Below are positions 36,002-44,160 of a stretch of DNA of 64,000 nucleotides, piece by piece. A model generated the notes under the pieces. The model was not told the origin of the DNA, did no database searches, and saw only the letters and a program-made list of their open reading frames with translations. The stretch lies in contig WGMD01000002.1 in the NCBI GenBank assembly GCA_016125255.1, forward strand, positions 62,001-126,000, given 5' to 3'. This stretch comes from Planctomycetota bacterium (GTDB lineage Bacteria > Planctomycetota > Phycisphaerae > Phycisphaerales > Zrk34). The position numbers and the translations under genes were made by a program. Each line of letters begins with the position of its first letter. Within the stretch, counting starts at the first letter, position 1.

Positions 36002-37582
36002 TCAAAATCTCCGCCAGCGATCCACCGGCAAATAGCGCCAGCCAACAACACCGACGAAATTCTCGACCGGCACGCGGCCGAACATGCGAGAATCCATACT
36101 CTGATCTGTATTATCACCGAGCATGACCCACCCTTCCGCTGCCGGAAATTCGCTTGTTTCGCCGATTCGTGTGTAGTACACATCCCTCCAGAGCGCGATT
36201 CGGCGCAGCGCAACCGCACAACCGCGTACATCGATCTCCACAGTACAGAGCTCGTCGGCGCTGGTATCGGTGGCAAGATCATTCGCCGTTACCAGCCGAT
36301 TATTTTGATAGATGAGCGCCTTGCCATCGCGCGTCGCCAAGCGCAGGACACTGCCGGCGGGCGGGCGCGGCAACGGGACGGATGTCCACGGCGCAGCGTT
36401 GATCTGAATGCCCGATGCTCCATTGGGATAAACGATGAACTTGACGGTCTGACTCCCAAATACACGCGTCACTTCGAGAGCCGACATCTCCGGTCCCGTC
36501 AGTGATGCCACGTCCAGATCAATTCGGACGTCGCCCACTGGATAGGTCCGCCCTGGAAAATTCTGCGTGGTTTGATCGTAGGAAAGCCCCGAATCGATCG
36601 TTCCTTTATACCGCAGGACTTCCGCAGTTGGCTTTTCCGTCGCGTCACACGACCAACCAACGCCAACATGTTTCCACTGCGACGGATCATCAGCATGCCA
36701 GCACGGCCCCTCATCGATCGCCTGCTTCGCAGTAAAAGCGGTGTCGTGGAGCGGGAACCACAGATCGTCACAGACAGGCGACTGACCGGGCTCGGCGGGC
36801 GTCTTGGAGATGAGCTTTCCGTCAATCACGATTTCGCCGCCAACGATCGCGACGCGCTCGCCCGGCAGTCCGATCAAGCGTTGCACAAATCGAACGGAAG
36901 GCACTTGAGGATTGTTGTAGATAACAAGGTTCCACCGCTTGGGCGATCGCGTCTTGTCGGCCAGAAAGCGATCGCCGCTGAAAACCGCCGCCCCTCGCGG
37001 CACCGTAACCTGACGTCCGCAATTCGGACATAACAGCGAAACCGCTTCGGGAATCGGTGAAGCGGCGGTCCGATCGAGCGTGTAGTGAACCGGCGCGGCG
37101 GCGATCGGGAAGCCGCAGTTGTCGCACGTCGCCTGCAGGTGGACGCCATAAAGTGTCGGCGCCATACCGCCCGTTGGCATCACAAATGCGTGGATGAGAA
37201 AAGGCCTCTGGCCCAAGGCGATCACAAGGTTAAAAACGCTATTGACGACGATCAGGACGATGGTCATCAGGAACGCCCGATTTGACGATACGCCGAGCAT
37301 CCGCCGCATCAGCAGATACGGAATGCTCAGACTCACGATCAATACTCCGGCACTGATGACACTCCTAGCGTCTTCAACCGACTTCGTTCCATTGTCGGAT
37401 ATCCGCGACAGCACATACAGGGTGAGCAGATTGATGAGCCCTACGAATATCAATGAAGCGGTGATCAATTGACACGCGACGAAGTTTCGCCGCTGCATGA
37501 TCAGCCAGAAGATCGTCCCCGTCATACCAATGGGAACAACCACTGAAATCGCAATGATCACGAAAAGCGTGAAAGTCGACAA
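36002..37582 (-). CDS. Signal peptidase I homologue with inserted zinc ribbon, catalytic residues replaced
   Basis: 526 residues from TTG 37582 (GGGGGTG upstream; start not certain). The first 130 residues hold four hydrophobic segments. AFVMPTGGMAPTL is SPase I box B, but Gly139 replaces the nucleophile Ser. RFVQRLIGLPGERV is box D with Gln234 in place of the general-base Lys. GDNTDQSMDSRMFGRVP (box E) is intact. Two Cys pairs (C153/C156, C185/C188) make a zinc ribbon between boxes B and D, and about 170 extra residues form an inserted beta-rich domain. The protein is probably membrane-bound with a periplasmic domain, and may bind rather than cut signal peptides. Codon and base usage are less GC-rich than neighbours. 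Confidence 0.8.
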   Translation of the reverse strand: MSTFTLFVIIAISVVVPIGMTGTIFWLIMQRRNFVACQLITASLIFVGLINLLTLYVLSRISDNGTKSVEDARSVISAGVLIVSLSIPYLLMRRMLGVSSNRAFLMTIVLIVVNSVFNLVIALGQRPFLIHAFVMPTGGMAPTLYGVHLQATCDNCGFPIAAAPVHYTLDRTAASPIPEAVSLLCPNCGRQVTVPRGAAVFSGDRFLADKTRSPKRWNLVIYNNPQVPSVRFVQRLIGLPGERVAIVGGEIVIDGKLISKTPAEPGQSPVCDDLWFPLHDTAFTAKQAIDEGPCWHADDPSQWKHVGVGWSCDATEKPTAEVLRYKGTIDSGLSYDQTTQNFPGRTYPVGDVRIDLDVASLTGPEMSALEVTRVFGSQTVKFIVYPNGASGIQINAAPWTSVPLPRPPAGSVLRLATRDGKALIYQNNRLVTANDLATDTSADELCTVEIDVRGCAVALRRIALWRDVYYTRIGETSEFPAAEGWVMLGDNTDQSMDSRMFGRVPVENFVGVVGWRYLPVDRWRRF

Positions 37583-37615
37583 GGCGCACCCCCGGCTGAA
37601 TGTCGTGCTCTGATC

Positions 37616-38701
37616 TTACACGGTCTTGAACGTTGTCGCATCAAACGCCACGCCGGCTTCTTCGGCGATGTGTTTGAATTCGTCGAGTTCGGCGGCGGTG
37701 AAGAGGAGGCCGCCGTGTTTTTGCGACTCGGCGGCGGCGCGGGCCTCGATCTGACCAGGGAGGATGCAGGACTCGTTGCCGTGGCCGAGCACGTCGGCGA
37801 TGACGGCTTTGACGTTGTCGGCCTGCGAGCGGCCCTTGGCGAAGCTGACGCCGATCGCTTCGGGGTGGATCACTTCGAAGTAGAAGTTGGCGGTGCGTTT
37901 CTCGTCCGCGTCGCCGACGCCCCAGCGGTTGCGCAGCGTCGGGAGCGATCCGCCGATGTAGGCGCCCCAGAGTTCGTTGATGAGGGCGAGGCCGTAGCCC
38001 TTGTGCTGACCGAAGGGCATGAGCGCGACGACATCGTTGGGGTTGGTGGTTTCCTTGCCGTTCTTGTCGACGCCGGCACCGGGCGGAAGGGTCTTGCCTT
38101 CGCGCTTGAACTGTTGAACGCGACCCATGGCGACGGTGCTGGTGGCCCAGTCGACGCAGATGGGGTAGCCGATCGCGTCGGTCGTGGGGAAGCCCCAACT
38201 ATGCGGATTGGTGCCGAGCGTCGGGAATTTGCCCATAAAAGGCACGACCTCGGCGAGGGCGGCGGTGCAGTTGGTGTAGGCGATGTAGCCCTTCTTCGCG
38301 GCGTCGATCACGTACCCGCCGCCCCAGAGATAGTGAAACGCATTGTCGACACTCACGACGCCGACGCCGAATTCGTCCGCGAGCTTCATCGCCGTGTCCA
38401 TCGCTTCGAACGCCACGGCCTGTCCGAGCTTCTTGTTGGCGTTCCATCGCTGAACGGCTTTGAACTTCGTGGGCAGCTTTTCGATCTTCGCATCGGGGAC
38501 GCAGCCGCCTTTTTTGGAGCCGAAAAGCTCATCGAGATGCAGGGCCTTGATGGCGTTGTGCGTCTTGATGCCGTGCCACGCGGCCAGCTCGCAGAAGCGC
38601 GCGCCCTGATCGGCCTCGGCGGCGGTGTAGCCCCGCTTGCGATACGCGGCGGCGACGAGGTCGTTGTGAACGGACACCGGCATGACATACTGAGCGTTCA
38701 T
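37616..38701 (-). CDS. Ldh2-family NAD(P)-dependent dehydrogenase (malate/L-lactate dehydrogenase-like)
   Basis: 361 residues; AGGA 7 nt upstream of ATG 38701. The family layout is visible: an N-terminal helical segment (GARFCELAAWHGIKTHNA), VGVVSVDNAFHYLWGGGYV, FGTNP-like LGTNPHSWGFPT, and PFGQHKGYGLALINELWGA, which carries the conserved Lys and Gly motif. Members reduce 2-oxo acids such as oxaloacetate, 2,3-diketogulonate or delta1-piperideine-2-carboxylate. Substrate unknown; the neighbours suggest sugar-acid metabolism. Confidence 0.85.
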   Translation of the reverse strand: MNAQYVMPVSVHNDLVAAAYRKRGYTAAEADQGARFCELAAWHGIKTHNAIKALHLDELFGSKKGGCVPDAKIEKLPTKFKAVQRWNANKKLGQAVAFEAMDTAMKLADEFGVGVVSVDNAFHYLWGGGYVIDAAKKGYIAYTNCTAALAEVVPFMGKFPTLGTNPHSWGFPTTDAIGYPICVDWATSTVAMGRVQQFKREGKTLPPGAGVDKNGKETTNPNDVVALMPFGQHKGYGLALINELWGAYIGGSLPTLRNRWGVGDADEKRTANFYFEVIHPEAIGVSFAKGRSQADNVKAVIADVLGHGNESCILPGQIEARAAAESQKHGGLLFTAAELDEFKHIAEEAGVAFDATTFKTV

Positions 38702-38771
38702 GGTTGTTTCCTGTGGAATTTAGGGTAGGGTAGTTTACTGCATTTGAGGGCGGCAAACCAAAAGCGAGAGC

Positions 38772-38797
38772 AGGCCGCGAGCGGCATCGCTAAACGG
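38772..38797 (+). repeat. REP-like stem-loop, copy R2
   Basis: Arms AGGCCGC/GCGGCAT around GA, followed by CGCTAAACGG. It sits in the 102-bp gap between the APC permease gene end and the Ldh2-type gene start, in opposite orientation to both genes. Confidence 0.75.
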
Positions 38798-38803
38798 GTC
38801 GAT

Positions 38804-40078
38804 TCAACCTTCCTCGGTTTTGAATCGACGCAGAATCACCGGCCGGCCGAAGATGCAGATCAGCACGATCACCACCAGCGCCGCGAGAATGATCGGCTCC
38901 TTGATGGCCAATCGCCCCAGCAGGGTCACACCCGCCGCCCCCGCACCGATCGCCCCGGCCCACGACGCCCAGCGGTGCTGCTCGATGCGGCGGGCGGCGA
39001 TGACGTTGACCGTGGCGAAGGTGAACAGGAAGGCCAGACTCGCCGCTTCGACAAGCTGGTCCAGCGCCCCGATCGCCGCCAGCAGCGCTCCGAAGCCCGC
39101 GAGCATCAGCACGCTGCGACCGGGGATGCGCGACTTGTTCGTATGGGCGAACCACTTGGGCAGCTCGCCATCGTCAGCGACGATGCGCGTCAGGCGGGCG
39201 GTGGCGAAGAGCGTCGCGTTGATCGCCGAGGCGGTCGAAAACGCGGCGGCGATCGAGACGAGAATCTTGCCGGTCATGCCCAGCGCTTTCTGGCCCGCCT
39301 GCGCGAGGGCGATTTCCTTGTGTTCGATGAGCTTGCCCGCCCCGACGAGTGAGGCCGCGCCCAGACTCACGACGATGTAGACGAAGATGACCGCCACGAT
39401 CGCCCAGAGCACCGCCCGGTGCAGCGTCTTTTTCGGATTCTCGATGTCCTCGTAGTCGTATGTGAGCAGTTGAAAGCCCTCGTAGGCCATGAAGATCGAC
39501 GCACCGCCGACGAGGGCGCCGAGGAACCCGCCGGGGCTGGCCTGATCGTATTGGAGGTTGGCGGGTTTGAAGGCCCAGAGGCCGATGACGGCGAGGCCGA
39601 TGAGAATGGCGAGTTTGCCCCAGACCGTGATGATCTCCAGCCACGACGCCTCGCCGACGCCCAGCAGGTTCACGCCCGCCAGCAGGCCCACGATGACGAC
39701 CGCCGCGACGCGGTCGAACCAGCCGGAAAGGTTGAACATCGCGCCGAGGTAGTGACCGAAGGTGAAGGCGTAGACGGAGAGCGTCAGGACGTAGCCGAGG
39801 ATGAGGATCCACGAGAGCGACCCGGCGATGTTGTTACGGTTGACTTGGCGCAGGAAGGTGAACGCCCCGCCGCCTTCGCCGAATTTGGAGGCGAGGGCGA
39901 CGTAGCTGAATCCGGTCGCCAGCGCGATGAGCCCGGCGAGGACGAAGCTGAGCCAGGCCCATTGACCGGCCATGGTGATGACGACGCCGAGCACGGAGAA
40001 AATCCCCCCGCCGACCATGCCGCCGACGGCCATGGACCATGTGGCGTTGAACCCCATTTTTTCCTGGGCGTCGCTCAT
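38804..40078 (-). CDS. APC-family amino acid permease
   Basis: 424 residues with about twelve hydrophobic segments. FNATWSMAVGGMVGGGIFSVLG is the helix-1 signature of APC transporters with the GxGIF-like substrate loop; FMAYEGFQLLTYDYEDIENPKKT is the helix-6/loop signature. It imports amino acids or related compounds across the inner membrane. ATG 40078 lacks a good ribosome-binding site; ATG 40057 has AGGA 4 nt before it and could be the true start. A terminator ends the preceding gnd gene just upstream. Confidence 0.88.
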   Translation of the reverse strand: MSDAQEKMGFNATWSMAVGGMVGGGIFSVLGVVITMAGQWAWLSFVLAGLIALATGFSYVALASKFGEGGGAFTFLRQVNRNNIAGSLSWILILGYVLTLSVYAFTFGHYLGAMFNLSGWFDRVAAVVIVGLLAGVNLLGVGEASWLEIITVWGKLAILIGLAVIGLWAFKPANLQYDQASPGGFLGALVGGASIFMAYEGFQLLTYDYEDIENPKKTLHRAVLWAIVAVIFVYIVVSLGAASLVGAGKLIEHKEIALAQAGQKALGMTGKILVSIAAAFSTASAINATLFATARLTRIVADDGELPKWFAHTNKSRIPGRSVLMLAGFGALLAAIGALDQLVEAASLAFLFTFATVNVIAARRIEQHRWASWAGAIGAGAAGVTLLGRLAIKEPIILAALVVIVLICIFGRPVILRRFKTEEG

Positions 40079-40093
40079 GGTACGGGCACCAAT

Positions 40094-40117
40094 AAAAAAG
40101 AGCGGGCAAGCCCGCTC
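40094..40117 (-). terminator. gnd: Intrinsic terminator of gnd
   Basis: On the minus strand GAGCGGGC/GCCCGCTC form an 8-bp stem closed by TT (40100-40117), followed by six T residues (40094-40099), 10 bp after the gnd stop codon. Confidence 0.85.
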
Positions 40118-40126
40118 GCGAAACGG
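40101..40126 (+). repeat. REP-like stem-loop, copy R3 (overlaps the gnd terminator)
   Basis: Read on the plus strand: arms AGCGGGC/GCCCGCT around AA, then CGCGAAACGG. The arm sequence differs from R1/R2, but pairing and tail are kept, and the terminator uses the same stem. Confidence 0.6.
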
Positions 40127-41644
40127 TCAGATCTTGATCTGCGGGCGGCCGGGTTCGGGCCAGTCGACGTGGAAGAACTGGCCGCGCTTCTGGTCGACGC
40201 GCTCGTAGGTGTGGGCGCCGAAGTAGTCGCGCTGGGCCTGTAGCAGGTTCGCCGGGAGGCGGGCGGATCGGTAGCCGTCGTAGTAGGACAGGGCGCTCAT
40301 GAACGCCGGGGCGGGGATGCCCTTTTCGGCGCACAGCGCGACGATCGCGCGCCAGTCGTCCTGCCCGTTGTTGACCGCCTTCTTGAAGTAGGGGTCGAGC
40401 AGGAGATTGGTCAGCTTCGCGTCCTTGCCGTAGGCATCAGTGATCTTCTGAAGGAATTTGGCGCGGATGATGCACCCGCCGCGGAAGATCTTGGCGATCT
40501 GCCCGAAGTCGAGAGTCCACTTGTATTCCTTCTGCGCCTCGGCCATGAGCTGGAAGCCCTGGGCGTAGGCGCAAATCTTCGAGCAGTACAGCGCCTGCTT
40601 GACCATCTCGACGAGCTTCTTCTTCTTGACCTTCGTCGTGGGCTTGGGGCCCTTGAGCTTCTTGCTCGCCGCCACGCGTTCCTCCTTCAGCGCGGAAAGG
40701 CACCGCGCGAAGACCGCCTCGGCGATCGCGTTGGCGGGGATGCCCATGTCCAGCGCGTTGACGGACGTCCACTTGCCCGTGCCCTTCTGGCCGGCCGTGT
40801 CGAGCACGACGTCGACGAGGAACTTGCGCTTGTTGGTCGGGTCCTTCTGCTGAAGGATGTCGGCGGTGATTTCGATCAGGTAGCTGGCCAGCTCGCTCTT
40901 GTTCCAATCGGTGAAGACTTCACTGAGCTGATCGGGCTTGAAGCCGCCCAAGCGCGTGAGGATGTCATACGCTTCGCAGATGAGCTGCATGTCGATGTAT
41001 TCGATGCCGTTGTGGACCATCTTGACGTAGTGGCCGGCGCCGTCGGAGCCGATGTAGGTCGTGCAGGGCACGCCGCCGCTGACGGGTTTGCCGGGCTCGG
41101 CACCTTCGATGGGCTTGCCGCTCTTGTCATCGACCTTGGCGGCGATGGCCTTCCAGATCGGTTCCAGATGCTTCCAAGCATCCTTGTCCCCGCCGGGCAT
41201 CAGCGACGGGCCGAAGCGTGCGCCCAGCTCGCCGCCGGAGACGCCGGAGCCGAAGAACTTGCACTTGTCGGCATAGGTCTTCTCGCGCCGGATCGTATCG
41301 GTCCACAGCGAGTTGCCCGTGTCGATGACGATGTCATCCTTCTCGACGCCCGCTTCGATGAGCTGATCGACGACCGCGTCGACGGCCGGGCCGGCCTTGA
41401 CGAGGATGATGATCTTGCGCGGCTTCTTGATGGCGGCGACGAACTCGCGCAGGTCGGCGCAGCCGACGAGCCGATCCGCCGCCGGCTCGCTGGCCTTGCA
41501 CTTGGCGACCCAGTCGTGCGTCACCTGAGCGGTCCGGTTGTACACGGCGATCGTGTACCCGTGATCCGCGATATTCAGCGCGAGGTTCTGCCCCATCACC
41601 GCCAAACCGATCAGCCCGACTTCCGCAGTGTTGTTTGTGGACAT
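40127..41644 (-). CDS. gnd: 6-phosphogluconate dehydrogenase, decarboxylating
   Basis: 505 residues; AAGGA 6 nt upstream of ATG 41644. [21 protein letters not shown] binds [20 protein letters not shown] and [23 protein letters not shown] are substrate-site motifs, and [19 protein letters not shown] carries the catalytic Lys. The C-terminal helical domain ends with [17 protein letters not shown]. The protein is somewhat longer than the usual ~470 residues because of a loop around residues 165-185. It oxidises 6-phosphogluconate to ribulose-5-phosphate in the pentose phosphate pathway. Confidence 0.96.
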   Translation of the reverse strand: MSTNNTAEVGLIGLAVMGQNLALNIADHGYTIAVYNRTAQVTHDWVAKCKASEPAADRLVGCADLREFVAAIKKPRKIIILVKAGPAVDAVVDQLIEAGVEKDDIVIDTGNSLWTDTIRREKTYADKCKFFGSGVSGGELGARFGPSLMPGGDKDAWKHLEPIWKAIAAKVDDKSGKPIEGAEPGKPVSGGVPCTTYIGSDGAGHYVKMVHNGIEYIDMQLICEAYDILTRLGGFKPDQLSEVFTDWNKSELASYLIEITADILQQKDPTNKRKFLVDVVLDTAGQKGTGKWTSVNALDMGIPANAIAEAVFARCLSALKEERVAASKKLKGPKPTTKVKKKKLVEMVKQALYCSKICAYAQGFQLMAEAQKEYKWTLDFGQIAKIFRGGCIIRAKFLQKITDAYGKDAKLTNLLLDPYFKKAVNNGQDDWRAIVALCAEKGIPAPAFMSALSYYDGYRSARLPANLLQAQRDYFGAHTYERVDQKRGQFFHVDWPEPGRPQIKI

Positions 41645-41670
41645 ATCTGTTCCTTTGATATCACCCGGCC

Positions 41671-41705
41671 ATGTGGCGATATGGTGATCTGGTGAAGTGG
41701 TGATG
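41671..41705. repeat. Left arm of GGTGAT-rich inverted repeat flanking the four-helix-bundle gene
   Basis: Several GGTGA/GGCGAT units in a row. The core TGGTGAAGTGGTGAT (41690-41704) is matched exactly in inverted orientation at 42103-42117, on the other side of the small gene. Confidence 0.75.
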
Positions 41706-41710
41706 TAAAG

Positions 41711-42061
41711 TCAGTCTCCGAAGGAAGTCTTTCGCATCCGGGAAAATATTTTCAACAGTTCCGTCGCTTCGCGGGTCAAATCCGCGATCCGTTCGGCCTT
41801 GATCATACCAACTTCTTCGATCACGCTCAGCCAGTGGGCCGATTCATCCGCTTCCTCCACCACCACGCAGAGCTTGGCCCGGAACTCCTTCTTGCTGCGC
41901 GAACGCCGGGCCGCCCGGTAGTTGGCGGCGATCGAGGTCGCCGACCGGGCCAGTTGCCGGGCCACGACATCCGCCGACCGCCTTTTCGGCAGCGCATCCA
42001 CCAGTTTCAGCACTCTTATACCAAACTTCGTCGCCCGATTCTGTAATTCTTCCGGCGTCAT
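41711..42061 (-). CDS. Four-helix-bundle protein (23S rRNA intervening-sequence protein family)
   Basis: 116 residues from ATG 42061; an extended frame to 42094 only reads into the flanking repeat. Features are LQNRATKFGIRVLKLVDALPK, ARQLARSATSIAANYRAARRSRSKKEFRAKL and VVEEADESAHWLSVIEEV, the signature of the family found inside intervening sequences of 23S rRNA genes and, in planctomycetes, as stand-alone genes. Its function is not established. Here it lies between gnd and a hydroxyacid dehydrogenase and is bracketed by an inverted GGTGAT-rich repeat, which suggests the gene and its flanks arrived as one unit. Confidence 0.85.
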   Translation of the reverse strand: MTPEELQNRATKFGIRVLKLVDALPKRRSADVVARQLARSATSIAANYRAARRSRSKKEFRAKLCVVVEEADESAHWLSVIEEVGMIKAERIADLTREATELLKIFSRMRKTSFGD

Positions 42062-42090
42062 GACGCATGTTCCCGGCCGCATCCACATCG

Positions 42091-42120
42091 CCATATCACC
42101 ATATCACCACTTCACCATTT
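42091..42120. repeat. Right arm of GGTGAT-rich inverted repeat flanking the four-helix-bundle gene
   Basis: Core ATCACCACTTCACCA (42103-42117) is the complement of the left core. The arm overlaps the last codon and stop of the downstream-facing hydroxyacid dehydrogenase gene (TGG TGA at 42112-42117), so the repeat supplies that gene's stop codon. Confidence 0.75.
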
Positions 42121-43077
42121 ATTGGCTTGAATATAGTCCGAGTTCCCCTTCAAAAAGTTCACCACATTCAGCGTCGCCCGAACCGCCTGCCGCTCCACGC
42201 TCTCGAACGTCCGGCTGCCCACATGCGGCGTCACCACGATGTTGTCGACCTCCTGAAACACATGCGGCGTCTTCATCGGCTCGACTTCCAATACGTCCGT
42301 CGCGTACCCCGTCAGCTTCCCGCTCTTGCACGCCGCGACGATGGCGTCGTCGACGACCAGACCGCCGCGGGCGGTGTTGACGATCATCGCCCCGTCCTTC
42401 ATCCTGGCGATCCGCTCAGCATTGATCAGCCCGGCGGTTGCCGGCGTCATCGGCATGTGCAAGCTGACCACATCCGCCTTCGCCAGCACCTCATCCGCGC
42501 TCGCCGCCTTCTCCACCTTGTACTTCCACGCGAACGCCCCGTCCCAGTATTCGTCGAACGCAATGGGCTTCATCCCGAACGCCGCGGCTCGGACGATGAC
42601 CTCCTTGCCGATGCGGCCCATGCCGAGAATGCCCACCGTCTTGCCCATCAGCTCCGACCCCGTGACGCGCTTCCATTGCCCCGCCTTGACCGCGCGCATG
42701 TGAGGCCAGAAGTGTTTGGCCAGCGCGATCATCAGACCGATGGCGTGCTCGGCGACGGTCGTGTGGTTCACGCCGGGCGTGAAGAGCACCGGAATTTTTT
42801 TGCTGGTGGCGTGATTGACGTCGATGGAGTCCAGGCCGATGCCGTACTTGGCGATGACCTTGAGCTGGGGGAGCATGGCGTCGATGACTTTGGGGCTGAA
42901 GATGTCATCGCCGTTGAGCGTCCCGTCGAAGGGGCCTTCCTTGGCGATGACGTCGAGCATCTGCTGTTCGGAAAGCGGTCCGCGGGCGCGGACGATTTCG
43001 AAGCCGGACTTGGCGAGCAGGTCGTGATGGGCGCCGGGGGTGTCCTGATAGCTGGTCGTGGTCAAAAGCACGCGCAT
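42112..43077 (-). CDS. D-isomer-specific 2-hydroxyacid dehydrogenase (phosphoglycerate dehydrogenase-like)
   Basis: 321 residues from ATG 43077. KTVGILGMGRIGKEVIVRA binds NAD; VSLHMPMTPATAGLINAERIARMKDGAMIVNTARGG contains the family signature 2/3 region with the catalytic Arg context, and VVTPHVGSRTFES has the catalytic His. KYGIGLDSIDVNHA and VNHTTVAEHAIGLMIAL are typical of SerA-like members. It lacks the C-terminal ACT domain of long SerA. It may make 3-phosphohydroxypyruvate or act on another 2-hydroxy acid. Confidence 0.88.
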   Translation of the reverse strand: MRVLLTTTSYQDTPGAHHDLLAKSGFEIVRARGPLSEQQMLDVIAKEGPFDGTLNGDDIFSPKVIDAMLPQLKVIAKYGIGLDSIDVNHATSKKIPVLFTPGVNHTTVAEHAIGLMIALAKHFWPHMRAVKAGQWKRVTGSELMGKTVGILGMGRIGKEVIVRAAAFGMKPIAFDEYWDGAFAWKYKVEKAASADEVLAKADVVSLHMPMTPATAGLINAERIARMKDGAMIVNTARGGLVVDDAIVAACKSGKLTGYATDVLEVEPMKTPHVFQEVDNIVVTPHVGSRTFESVERQAVRATLNVVNFLKGNSDYIQANKW

Positions 43078-43245
43078 GGCGGGCGATCTCCGTATGTTCC
43101 AAAGGGAAATTAAGAGCGATCAACGGTAACGATTTTTGGCCCCGGTGCAAGACGGATCAATCCCGATCTTTCGCGCGCCTGATCCCGATATTTCCCGCCA
43201 TCGTGCTTTACCGACCGGCGGTCCGGCGTGTACAGTAGCACGCAT

Positions 43246-44127
43246 ATGTCCGAGTCGGAGCCCGTCATTTCGCTACAGAACGTCCGCAAGAGTTTCGACG
43301 GCCGCGTCGTGCTCGATGATGTGACGTTCGATGTCATGCGCGGACAGACCATCGTCATCATGGGCGGGTCCGGCTGCGGCAAATCCACCACGCTCCGCAT
43401 GATCATCGGCTCCTTCAAACCCGACTCCGGCTCGATCAAGCTCTACGGACAGGACGTCACCAGCGCCGACGAAGCCCAGCTCAACAACCTCCGCAAAAAG
43501 TTCGGCATCCTCTTCCAGTCCGGCGCCCTGTTCAATTCGATGACCATCGCGCAGAACGTCGCGCTCCCCTTGCAGGAACATACCGAACTCGACCCGCTGA
43601 CCATCGAGATCATGGTCAAGATCAAGCTCGAACTCGTCGGACTGCGCGAACACGCTGACAAATTCCCCGCGCAGATCAGCGGCGGGATGAAAAAGCGCGC
43701 CGGGCTCGCCCGTGCGCTCGCTCTCGATCCGCAGATTCTTTTTTACGACGAACCCAGCGCGGGGCTCGACCCGGTGACCAGCGCCGAGATCGATCAGCTC
43801 ATCATTGACCTGTCGCGCAAGCTGCATGTGACGAGCGTGGTGGTGACGCACGAGATGGACTCGGCGTTCACGATCGCTGACCGCATGGTGATGCTCGACA
43901 AGGGCCGGGTGCTCGCGGTTGAGGACCGGCAGTGGTTCGAGAAGCTGCGGGACACGAAGGGCGAACTGCCGGAGGATCAGGCGCTGATCCGCCAGTTTTT
44001 GCGCGGCGATCCCGTGGGCCCGATCACGCAGCGCAAGCAGACGACCGGATACGCCGAGGACCTGCTCGGCGAAGTCCCCGTGCCGCGCAAGGCCGTCCCG
44101 TCCATCGTCGCCTCGCGCACCACTTGA
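43246..44127 (+). CDS. mlaF: MlaF-type ABC transporter ATP-binding protein
   Basis: 293 residues from ATG 43246 (a GTG at 43228 is the alternative; no strong ribosome-binding site). IVIMGGSGCGKSTTLRM is Walker A, FQSGALFNSMT the Q-loop region with the GALF motif of Mla ATPases, ISGGMKKRAGLARALAL the signature motif, ILFYDEPSAGLDPVT Walker B, and VVTHEM the switch His. The GGMKKRAGLAR form is characteristic of MlaF/Ttg2A lipid transporters. The next gene codes for an MCE protein 33 bp downstream. No MlaE-type permease is adjacent. Confidence 0.88.
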   Translation: MSESEPVISLQNVRKSFDGRVVLDDVTFDVMRGQTIVIMGGSGCGKSTTLRMIIGSFKPDSGSIKLYGQDVTSADEAQLNNLRKKFGILFQSGALFNSMTIAQNVALPLQEHTELDPLTIEIMVKIKLELVGLREHADKFPAQISGGMKKRAGLARALALDPQILFYDEPSAGLDPVTSAEIDQLIIDLSRKLHVTSVVVTHEMDSAFTIADRMVMLDKGRVLAVEDRQWFEKLRDTKGELPEDQALIRQFLRGDPVGPITQRKQTTGYAEDLLGEVPVPRKAVPSIVASRTT

Positions 44128-44160
44128 TGATCCGCACCTGTTGGGGGTACAAAGACCGCC

